From positions 149,918-213,917 of the forward strand of contig NZ_JAHHIU010000039.1 in NCBI RefSeq assembly GCF_024539815.1: DNA of 64,000 nucleotides. Direction: 5' to 3'. The position numbers and the translations under genes were made by a program. Each line of letters starts with the position of its first letter. Position 1 is the stretch's first letter. Positions 20,501-27,572 of this stretch are shown piece after piece. The stretch comes from Streptomyces hayashii. Its GTDB lineage: Bacteria; Actinomycetota; Actinomycetes; Streptomycetales; Streptomycetaceae. Below the pieces are notes generated by a model. The model did not search any database. It was not told the origin of the DNA and was given only the letters and a program-made list of their open reading frames with translations.

Positions 20501-22754
20501 CCGGCTGGTCCACGCCCTGACGTTCACCAGCACCGAAGGCGACCTCGACGCGCAGTTGGAGCAGGGTTACCGCAGCGTCGTGGCGTTCGTCCGCTCGTTC
20601 GCGGAGCACGAGGCCGCGAGGTCGCCCGAACTGGTGGTCCTCACGTCGCGCGGGGCGGATGTGAGCGGGCTGGAGACCGTAGCGCCGGGTCGGGCGGCAC
20701 TGGTGCCCCTCGTACGCACGCTGGTGGCGGAGGGCGCGGTGACCGGCGCGTGCCTGCTCGACGCCCCCGTCGGCACCCCACCTTCCCGACTGACGCGCCA
20801 CAGCCGGGTCGTGCCCAGAGAAGCGACGGTCGCCGCCCTGCGGGGCGAGGTGCGATGGACGCCGGTGGAATCCGCCCTGCAGGTGTCCGACGCCCTCCCT
20901 GCGGACACCTGGCGCGCGGGTGGCACCTACCTGATCACCGGCGGGTACGGAGCGCTGGCCGGTGCGGTGGCGGAGCAAATAGCCCTGCTCGATCCGCAGG
21001 CGACCCTCGTGCTGCTGTCGCGCCGCGAACGACCGCTCACAGAGACACATCTGGCCGCCCAGGAACACGGCGCACGACTGGTCGGCATGGTGTGTGACAT
21101 CACGGACCGGGAAGCCCTGGCGGCGACCGTCACCACGGTGCGGCGTGACCTGGGAGAGATCCGCGCCGTGCTGCACCTCGCGGGAACGGCTGGCTCCGGG
21201 GTGGCGGTCCTGACGGACACCGCGCGCACGGCAGCGACGATCGGCGCCAAGGTTGCCGGGACCGCCAACCTCATCGAGGTCATGCGCGATCTGCCCACTC
21301 CGGAGGCCTTCGTGGCCTTCTCGAGCCGCAGTGCCCTGGACGGCCAGCCCGGAGGCGCGGACTACGCCGTCGCAAACGCCGTCATGGACGCGCTGGTGAG
21401 CGCGGGCACACCGGCCAGGCGTTCGCTGACCATCAACTGGCCGGCATGGCGCGACATCGGCATGGCCGTCCCTCACCTGCGCGCCGAGCAGGACCGGCAG
21501 GAACACAGCCGGCGGCCCGAGCACCTCGTCACGGTGCGACTCGAGGCGACGCCGGGATCGATTCTCGACGAGCACCGCATCGACTCGGTGCCGGTCATGC
21601 CCGGCACGGGGACGCTGGATCTGGTCATGCGCACCGTCCTGGAGCACACCACCGCCGACGGTCCCCTGGAGTTGCGGGACGTCGTGTTCAGCACCCCGCT
21701 CACAGTGGCGGAGACGCACGCCGTTGCGGTCGAGCTCCACGACGGCGGATCCGGCGGCTGGACGTTCCGCGTGACATCAGCGGACGACCCCGCGGACGTC
21801 TACGCTCGGGGCAGCGCGATCGTCTCCGAGCAGCCGCGTCCGCAGCTGGTCTCGGTGCCCGAGTTGCGTGCGCGCTTGACCACCGAGGTACCCGCCCAGG
21901 ATGGTCTCGGCAGCGGAATGGTCTCCTTCGGCCCGCACTGGCAGGCCGTCACCGGCATGTGGACGGCTGACGGCACAGCCCAGAAGCTGCTGGCCCTCCA
22001 GGTGCCGGACGCTTACCTGGAGCGGTCCGGTGACTTCATGCTGCACCCCGTACTGCTCGACTGCGCCACTGCGGCCGCCCGCGACCCGCAGGACGCCCTT
22101 CACCTGCCGTTCCACTACCGCTCCATCACACGGTACGCGCCGATCCCCGACCGGGCGTACGCCTGGATCCGACGGACCGGCGCCGCCGAAGGCTCCCTCT
22201 GGGCCGATGTCGACATCCTCGCCGCGGACGGGAACTGCGTGGTGCGGGTGGAGGGCTTCACCATGCGCCGCGTCGATCGGACAACGGTCCGGACGGCGAA
22301 CGCCGGGCCCGGCGCCGACGCCCTCGTGCCGCGACCCGCGCGCGGCATTCCGACCGAGCAGGCCGCGGGCCTGGTGCACACCATTCTCACCTGCGACGCC
22401 CGGGGCCGGATCGCGATTCCTCAGTACGTCGACGGCCGCCCGGCCAGGGCATCGGGCCCGGTCCCCGCGTTGCAGCCCGGAGAGGCGGTCGGCAGTGTGG
22501 CAGAGCCGACATCGACCCTTGGGGCCGCCACCACCGTCGAACGCCTTCAAGCGCTCTGGGCAGAACTGCTCGGTGAGGACTCGCTCACGCCCGACGCGGA
22601 CTTCTTCGACCTCGGGGGCAACTCCCTTACGGCGGTGGAGCTGACGGGCCGCATCCAGGAGGAGTTCGCTGTCGACCTCGACCTCGGGGCTGTCTTCGAC
22701 TGTCCGACCCTCACCGAACTCGCAGAGGCCATCGTCGCCGCGAGGGAGAGCTGA
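17541..22754 (+). CDS. PKS module KS-AT(inactive)-KR-DH-ACP
   Basis: This is a type I polyketide synthase of 1737 residues. The KS triad is complete: TACSSS (Cys176), AHATGT (His about 312) and GNIGH (His about 353). The AT-like region has lost its catalytic residues. The GHSxGE motif reads GHGVGE (Ser to Gly, about residue 614), and the HAFH-type His site reads SASAWGS. The KR has ITGGYGALAG (about 1131) plus a catalytic-looking Lys, Ser, and Tyr in ADYAVAN, so it appears active. A DH-like domain follows (EHRIDSVPVMP at about 1344; Asp in HPVLLD at about 1506), with Gly of HxxxGxxxxP changed to Ser. An ACP (GGNSL, Ser1695) ends the protein. The KR-before-DH order is unusual. Acyl groups probably come from the free AT at 36586-37761. 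GTG 17541 follows GGAGAGG. TTA is at codon 894 (20220). Confidence 0.9.
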   Translation: MADSELIAVIGMSGRFPGAADPLALWANLTSGKVSTARLTEDQIRRSGVPADDPKSASYVPVVASAAQLDMFDPGFFDMTRREAEICDPQFRLFLECCHDALLNAALSPAASWDVGVFGAAGNDHYTDLLPPRSGSRWRSTGGMSVGTWNNVDYLSALVSYKLGLRGPSITTQTACSSSLVAVHQAAQALLSGDCEVALAGGVDVELPLDSGYWWDEGGPLSRDGSCRPFDADATGTVFGSGGGAVVLKRLDDALAHGDPIRAVIRGSAVNNDGAAKVGFTAPSVLGQAAVISEAMIRAGVSPSDVRMVEAHATGTALGDPIEVAGLVKAFNALGPAGSAACALGSVKGNIGHLGHAAGIASLIKAVLSLENGTIPASGSFTSLNPKLGLDGSPFYVAGEHEVTRSLTVAGISSFGMGGTNAHVVLEKAPERTAPQAPEHPAVLLWSAKSARAREEYRHRLGARATGLHAHPPAQVAAALRAVNDEPYEWRAAVLADPTAGALDRLLADDSPAVVRGHADDRSGLVFLFPATSGHYTGWQDLTAVHPAFSSAFAECRRRFEDHGIDLDRCLEQAREGSSAHGADELPLVFSAACATAALWQACGIEPDTVLGHGVGEVAAGVVSGVFGLATGAAVVAAMTRALASCPEVSSLLVAASADDITPLLVEYGLSLSAVDSPRQLTVTGAPDGIGALREELRGRGVRFREPVSASAWGSADAASVPAAVTAALAGQPLTRPSLSFRSGSLGGEAAQESVAQPEYWSQLAVRPVLFGQAVASALADDALLLETGAGRTLTTLVRQHPEGKDRTVASLPGEGGPQPDARTSLLQAAAVLWTRGHSVRWDAFSPDGDTVRAPLPGYPYERTLCWPKPTTATQRPASTTPPPAEVPVSAAALTLPHWAVATTSALAPFTADAEATAGRVTMLVLPQGTDAGLFAGTSSGDDAIVVHVTNRHHPLRDGSCEVRQKHLSDDLRRLHTDLQEQGQRVHRLVHALTFTSTEGDLDAQLEQGYRSVVAFVRSFAEHEAARSPELVVLTSRGADVSGLETVAPGRAALVPLVRTLVAEGAVTGACLLDAPVGTPPSRLTRHSRVVPREATVAALRGEVRWTPVESALQVSDALPADTWRAGGTYLITGGYGALAGAVAEQIALLDPQATLVLLSRRERPLTETHLAAQEHGARLVGMVCDITDREALAATVTTVRRDLGEIRAVLHLAGTAGSGVAVLTDTARTAATIGAKVAGTANLIEVMRDLPTPEAFVAFSSRSALDGQPGGADYAVANAVMDALVSAGTPARRSLTINWPAWRDIGMAVPHLRAEQDRQEHSRRPEHLVTVRLEATPGSILDEHRIDSVPVMPGTGTLDLVMRTVLEHTTADGPLELRDVVFSTPLTVAETHAVAVELHDGGSGGWTFRVTSADDPADVYARGSAIVSEQPRPQLVSVPELRARLTTEVPAQDGLGSGMVSFGPHWQAVTGMWTADGTAQKLLALQVPDAYLERSGDFMLHPVLLDCATAAARDPQDALHLPFHYRSITRYAPIPDRAYAWIRRTGAAEGSLWADVDILAADGNCVVRVEGFTMRRVDRTTVRTANAGPGADALVPRPARGIPTEQAAGLVHTILTCDARGRIAIPQYVDGRPARASGPVPALQPGEAVGSVAEPTSTLGAATTVERLQALWAELLGEDSLTPDADFFDLGGNSLTAVELTGRIQEEFAVDLDLGAVFDCPTLTELAEAIVAARES

Positions 22755-22759
22755 TCAGC

Positions 22760-25081
22760 ATGCGTCACACACGCCTGTTCCACGGCTGGAGCGTCTGGTC
22801 GGACGTCGTCCTGCGCAGCGCCGGCTTCCCCGCCGACCAGGTAGCCGCACTCAGCTCGCCCGAGCTGGCCGCGGCCGCCGACGCGGCGATCGGCTCGGCC
22901 GAGCCGGAGGCCCGCCAGCACTACCTGGAGACGTTCTCCTCGGTCGAGATTGGGATGACCCGGGCGCTCCAGGAGACCGCCAGCGACCCGAAGTTCCGGG
23001 AGGCGGTGGCCTGGCAGAATCCCCGCCTGTTAACTGACTGCCTCGACAAGACGGCACGCGGTGAGCGACGCAACTCGAAGGGCCGCGAGCACGAGTCCAC
23101 CATTGCCGCCTATCTCCAGCGCTACTGCCTGAAGAACGACACCATCGGCTTCTTCGGGCCGGTGAGCTGGGCCCATTGGCAGGAGAACACCCAGGAGGCC
23201 GTCGTCGTCGACGTTAGGCCGGAGGAACTCGAGCGCCGCACCCTGTATCACGAGACCTGGGCTGTGGACGCGATCGCCACAGCGCTGGCGGACATCGCAG
23301 AGATCCGGCCCTGGACAGTACCCCGGCTCCACCCGGCCCATTACCGAACGGGCGGGCAGATCCGGCGCTCCGGGCGGCCGGTGCTGCTGCTCAAACCCGA
23401 GCAGCAGACACTGCTCGATCTGGTGGACGGCGTCCGCACGGTGCAGGAGATCGCCGAGGAACTGGCATGGTCGGAATACCCCGACCTCGGCGACTGGGAG
23501 ACCGCATGGACCGAGCTGTCGGTGCTCGCCGCCGAGGGCATACTTCACCTGGACTGGACCGGCCCGATCGAGACGCATCCGGAGGCGACCCTCGCCGCCC
23601 GCATCGATGCCATCGGGGACCTGGCCGTCCGAGAGACCCTGCAAGGCGTCCTGAGGGAATATCTGACCGCGGCCGACCGAGTGCACCACAGCGCCGGCGA
23701 TCCGCAGGCGCTCTCCACGGCGCTTCAGGACCTCGGCTCCGTCTTCACCAGGATCACGGGAGAACGCGGCCAGCGCAGGGAAGGCCAGACGTACGCTGGC
23801 CGCACCCTGGTATACGAGGACACGAAGGGCTCGACCCGCATCCGTCTGGGAACGGGCGTCCGGCAGACCCTCGGTGAGCCGATGAGTCTCCTGCTGCGGT
23901 CCGCGGACTGGCTCGTGCACCGAATCGCCGAGGAGTACAACCAGCTCTTCCTGGATCTGTACCGGCGCCGCAGCGCGCAGACGGACGAGAGCCAAGTGCC
24001 TCTCACCGCCCTGCTGAGTCTGGCCACGCCCCATCTCTTCTTCTCCCAGCGGGAACTGCCCGAACCGGTCCGGCGGGCAGTGGCCGAGTTCCAGCGGCGC
24101 TGGATCGAGATCCTCGGAGTGCGGGACGACGACGAGGAGGTCGTCGTGGAGGTGGACTCCATCAGGGAGGCGGTGCTGAGCGCGTTCGCGACTGACTCCG
24201 CACCTCCGTGGGCCACCGCCCGGTACCACTCACCCGACGTGATGATCGCGGCCGAGAGTGTCGAGGCCATCAACCGCGGCGAATTCCTGGCCGTCATGGG
24301 TGAGATCCACGTGGCGTTCAACTCCCTGGAGTGCAGGGTTCTGGTGGAACAGCACGATGATCCGCGGCAGTTGCTGGCGGCGGTGGCCGACGAACTGCGG
24401 GGTGAGCGGATTTATGCCGTGCCCGCCAAGGAATGGCCCGCGGTCGGTTCCCGGGTCGCGCCTCCCTCGGCGCTGCTGGTCCCCGAGTACCGCTACTGGG
24501 CGATGCACCGCCCAGCTATCGATGCGCCCGGCCCAGTCTGGCCGGCGGCGGATCTGTACGTTCGCCCCAACGGCTCCGGCACGCTGTCCGTGGTCGACGG
24601 CGGCGGAAACGAGCTGGCACCGCTGACCGAGGTTGTCGGCGAGTTCCTCTCCGCGGGGGCCGTGAACGCCTTCGCCATGCTGCCGCCCATGGCCCGGCGA
24701 CCGCGGGTGCGGATCGGCGAGCTGGTGGTCGCCCGCGCTGCCTGGCGTTTTCCCGCCGACGACCTGGAGTGGGCCTGGATACGCGACGAACGAGAACGCT
24801 TCCTCGCAGCCCGGTCCTGGCGCCTGCGCAATAGCCTCCCGGAGCGCGCCTTCTATACCGTCCCGGTCGAGGACAAGCCGGTCCACGCCAACTTCACCAG
24901 CATCGTCTACGTGAATCTGCTTGCGAAGGCGATCCGGCGGACCCGCGATGCCGGAGGCGACGTCGTGCTGAGCGAAATGCTGCCGGACACCTCACAGTTG
25001 TGGCTGCGAGACGGCGAGGGCCGGGCCCGCACCTGTGAACTGAGGATGCTGGCGGTACGCCGGACGGACGGTGCCGCATGA
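22760..25081 (+). CDS. LanB-like protein (lantibiotic dehydratase N-terminal type, no elimination domain)
   Basis: This 773-residue protein matches the long N-terminal domain of LanB dehydratases, which transfers amino acids (Glu in LanB) from aminoacyl-tRNA. Recognisable parts are YCLKNDTIGFFGPVSW near residue 130, the helical middle, and a C-terminal VYVNLLAKAIRR-like stretch. The roughly 300-residue C-terminal elimination domain of full-length LanB is absent, and no precursor peptide gene is seen nearby. That resembles PEARL-type enzymes, which add amino acids from tRNA to a carrier peptide; lymphostin-type clusters pair such a protein with NRPS/PKS enzymes. In this cluster it might aminoacylate a carrier-bound intermediate, which is inference. 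It carries TTA at codon 91 (23030). Its last four bases overlap the next gene. Confidence 0.72.
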   Translation: MRHTRLFHGWSVWSDVVLRSAGFPADQVAALSSPELAAAADAAIGSAEPEARQHYLETFSSVEIGMTRALQETASDPKFREAVAWQNPRLLTDCLDKTARGERRNSKGREHESTIAAYLQRYCLKNDTIGFFGPVSWAHWQENTQEAVVVDVRPEELERRTLYHETWAVDAIATALADIAEIRPWTVPRLHPAHYRTGGQIRRSGRPVLLLKPEQQTLLDLVDGVRTVQEIAEELAWSEYPDLGDWETAWTELSVLAAEGILHLDWTGPIETHPEATLAARIDAIGDLAVRETLQGVLREYLTAADRVHHSAGDPQALSTALQDLGSVFTRITGERGQRREGQTYAGRTLVYEDTKGSTRIRLGTGVRQTLGEPMSLLLRSADWLVHRIAEEYNQLFLDLYRRRSAQTDESQVPLTALLSLATPHLFFSQRELPEPVRRAVAEFQRRWIEILGVRDDDEEVVVEVDSIREAVLSAFATDSAPPWATARYHSPDVMIAAESVEAINRGEFLAVMGEIHVAFNSLECRVLVEQHDDPRQLLAAVADELRGERIYAVPAKEWPAVGSRVAPPSALLVPEYRYWAMHRPAIDAPGPVWPAADLYVRPNGSGTLSVVDGGGNELAPLTEVVGEFLSAGAVNAFAMLPPMARRPRVRIGELVVARAAWRFPADDLEWAWIRDERERFLAARSWRLRNSLPERAFYTVPVEDKPVHANFTSIVYVNLLAKAIRRTRDAGGDVVLSEMLPDTSQLWLRDGEGRARTCELRMLAVRRTDGAA

Positions 25082-26361
25082 CCCGGGCCCGCGAACTCAT
25101 GTCGGGCGAGCAGCAGTTCTGGACCTTCGAGCAGCTCTACCCGAAGCAGCCTGTGACGAACGTCGCGATCTGCTTCGAGCTCGACCAGGCCGTGCCGCCC
25201 GGCCACCTGCACCATGCAGTGGCAGCGCTCGTGGAACGTCACGAGGTGCTTCGGACCAGCTACCACAGCGTCGGCGGTAGGCCGCTCGCACAGGTGGACG
25301 ACGACGCGGAAACGGCTGTTCTCACGCTGTGCGCCGACTCGAGAGAGCAAGCGCTGGAGCTCGTGAGGTGGCAAGTCCGAGAACCCTTCGACCTGACCCG
25401 GGCGCCGCAACTGCGCGTCGTCCTCGTGTCCTGGCGCGGAGACCGGCACTTCCTGCTGCTGGCAGCGCACCACATCACCCTGGACGGCACGAGCCTGGCC
25501 GTAATCTCCGCCGAACTGAGCGCGGCCATCGAGGCGTACGCCCGCGACAGTGAATGGAAACCCGACCCGCTGCCCCTCACCTACAGCGAACTGGCCGCCG
25601 CCGAGCACGCCGCAGCGGACGACGGGTCGTGGGACGCCGCCCTTGGCCACTGGCACACGACGATGGAGACGGCATCCGGCCGCTACCCCTTGACGCAGCT
25701 GTCGCCGGGAGGTGCCGAGTTCGGCGCACACAGCCGAACGGTCCGGATCGACGCGGGCAGGGCCGGACGGATCCGGGCCTTCGCCCAGTCGCAGCGGGTG
25801 AGTACCACCATCCTGTTCATGACCTGCTGGTCACTGCTCCTGCAACGCCTGGGAGGCGGCTGTGGATTGGTGCTGGGTGTCCCGGTGTCGGGCCGCGCCA
25901 CTCCCGAACAGGAGTCACTCGTCGGACTAGTCATGAACACCGTGCCCGTGGCCCTGCCGGTGCTGGACACGGGCCCGTCGGCGTTGCGCACCGTCCGTAA
26001 CCGCTTCCTCCAGGCGCTCCGATACCGGAATGTCCCCTTCTTAAGGATGGCGCGGGCGATCCGGCCGGGCCACTCCCTGGAGACCGACCCGCTGTACCAG
26101 GTCATGTTCACCCACCGGCACGAATCCGTGCTGACCTGGGGAGACCGGGCGGCTCCACACATCGATCTGCCGCGCGACAGCTCCGAGGCCCCCCTATCGA
26201 TGGGCGTGACCGAGGAGGCGACGGGCACGATCAGGCTGGGCTTCGACGTGGCTACCCATGACTTTGACGCGTCGTTCGCCGACCGGCTGGTCGCCGAGTA
26301 CCAAGAGACGCTGCTGCGGATGGTCGGCTCCGCCGCCTCCGATGGGGCGGAGGGACGATGA
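25078..26361 (+). CDS. Free-standing condensation domain
   Basis: This is a stand-alone NRPS condensation domain of 427 residues with the catalytic HHxxxDG motif intact (HHITLDG, His131-132, Asp136) and the late GLVMNTVPV and PLYQVMF motifs. It would form an amide (or ester) bond between substrates held on carrier domains of other proteins in trans. It starts with an ATGA overlap on the LanB-like gene and shares a four-base overlap with the FAD monooxygenase gene. TTA is at codon 322 (26041). A free C domain fits the dispersed layout of the cluster. Confidence 0.9.
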   Translation: MTRARELMSGEQQFWTFEQLYPKQPVTNVAICFELDQAVPPGHLHHAVAALVERHEVLRTSYHSVGGRPLAQVDDDAETAVLTLCADSREQALELVRWQVREPFDLTRAPQLRVVLVSWRGDRHFLLLAAHHITLDGTSLAVISAELSAAIEAYARDSEWKPDPLPLTYSELAAAEHAAADDGSWDAALGHWHTTMETASGRYPLTQLSPGGAEFGAHSRTVRIDAGRAGRIRAFAQSQRVSTTILFMTCWSLLLQRLGGGCGLVLGVPVSGRATPEQESLVGLVMNTVPVALPVLDTGPSALRTVRNRFLQALRYRNVPFLRMARAIRPGHSLETDPLYQVMFTHRHESVLTWGDRAAPHIDLPRDSSEAPLSMGVTEEATGTIRLGFDVATHDFDASFADRLVAEYQETLLRMVGSAASDGAEGR

Positions 26362-27572
26362 CACGGCACTACGACGTGGTGGTGGTGGGCGCACGCTGCG
26401 CCGGCGCCTCGATCTCCTATCTACTGGCACAGTCCGGGCTGTCGGTACTCCTCCTGGACGCAGCCGCGCTCCCTTCCGGAACCATGTCGACCCTGTACCT
26501 GCAGCCCCAGGGGGTCGCACTGTTGCGGGAATGGGGCCTGCTCGAGACGGTGATGGCCACGGGGTGTACCCCCATACGGGAGATCGTCTACCGGGCGGGG
26601 GAGACCGTACTGCGCGGTGCCGTGGGCGGTGCGGAGGAATTCGGGTGCGCTCCGGAGCGTGCGGATCTCGACGGGACACTGGTCGAGGCAGCGGTCGCCT
26701 TCGGAGTCGAGTTCCGGGACCGTGCCCGGGTCCACGAACTGATCGTGGATGAGGGGCGCGTACGAGGCGTCCGCTACAAGATCTCGGGCTCCCGGGAGAT
26801 GCTCGACGCCCGATGTCTCCTGGTAATCGGGGCCGACGGCATGCGGTCGACCGTGGCCCGCCTCGTGGGTGCCGCGGACTTGCACCGGGCGGCTCCGGCG
26901 AGTTGCGTTTACTACGCGCTCCACCCGGCCGTCGACGATACCCTTCGTCTCTTCGAGGAGGACGGGCTCTACGCCACCCACATCCCCACTACCAAGAACC
27001 AGGCGGTCCTCGCCGCCTACTTCCCGCAGCACCGCTTCCCCGAAATCCGTCAGGACGCGCGACGTCACTACGTGGCCGCCCTCGCGTCGTTCTCTGAGCT
27101 ACAGGCCCATCTGCGGGACACCGGTGGGGTGTTCCACGGTTTCACCGGCACCGGCGATCAGCAGAACTATCTGCGGCAGACGTCGGGGCCCGGTTGGTCC
27201 CTGCTCGGCGACGCGGCACATCACAAGGACAGCATTACCGCTCTCGGCATGAGCGACGCGCTCGGCCAGGCGGCGGTGCTGAGCGAGTCGGTAGCCGATT
27301 CCGTGCACGACCCCGCTCTGCTCGACGAGGCGATCCGCAGATGCTGGGCCGACCGGCACGACGTTCTGTTGGAGCACGGCGCGGCCGCGCACAACATGGC
27401 CTCGCTATACCTGTCGCCGCGACGGCGTGCCCTGCTGAACCGGATCAAGGCCACCGGTCTGGAGACGGGGTTCTTCGCCGTCATGGAGGGGCGGTCCTCG
27501 CTGGAGGGCCTCATGGGAGAGATCGAGGCACGGCAACCGCACGCCACCACGGCAGGCGGAGGTGCCCTGTGA
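26358..27572 (+). CDS. FAD-dependent monooxygenase
   Basis: This is a 404-residue flavoprotein with an N-terminal Rossmann motif (VVVVGARCAGAS), an ADxxGxxS-type NAD(P)H/FAD motif (GADGMRSTVARLVG) and a GD motif (LLGDAAHHKDS, about residue 283) that binds the FAD ribityl. It belongs to the aromatic-hydroxylase / geranylgeranyl-reductase-like group. In this operon it probably oxidises the carrier-bound or released intermediate. The halogenase signature WxWxIP is not seen. ATGA-type overlaps join it to both neighbours. Confidence 0.85.
   Translation: MTRHYDVVVVGARCAGASISYLLAQSGLSVLLLDAAALPSGTMSTLYLQPQGVALLREWGLLETVMATGCTPIREIVYRAGETVLRGAVGGAEEFGCAPERADLDGTLVEAAVAFGVEFRDRARVHELIVDEGRVRGVRYKISGSREMLDARCLLVIGADGMRSTVARLVGAADLHRAAPASCVYYALHPAVDDTLRLFEEDGLYATHIPTTKNQAVLAAYFPQHRFPEIRQDARRHYVAALASFSELQAHLRDTGGVFHGFTGTGDQQNYLRQTSGPGWSLLGDAAHHKDSITALGMSDALGQAAVLSESVADSVHDPALLDEAIRRCWADRHDVLLEHGAAAHNMASLYLSPRRRALLNRIKATGLETGFFAVMEGRSSLEGLMGEIEARQPHATTAGGGAL

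Noticed and set aside
22760..25081. Lanthipeptide or thiopeptide cluster
   Set aside because: No LanC cyclase, no elimination domain, no YcaO protein and no precursor peptide gene were seen.
26358..27572. Flavin-dependent halogenase
   Set aside because: The WxWxIP signature and catalytic Lys region were not found; the motifs fit a monooxygenase/oxidoreductase.
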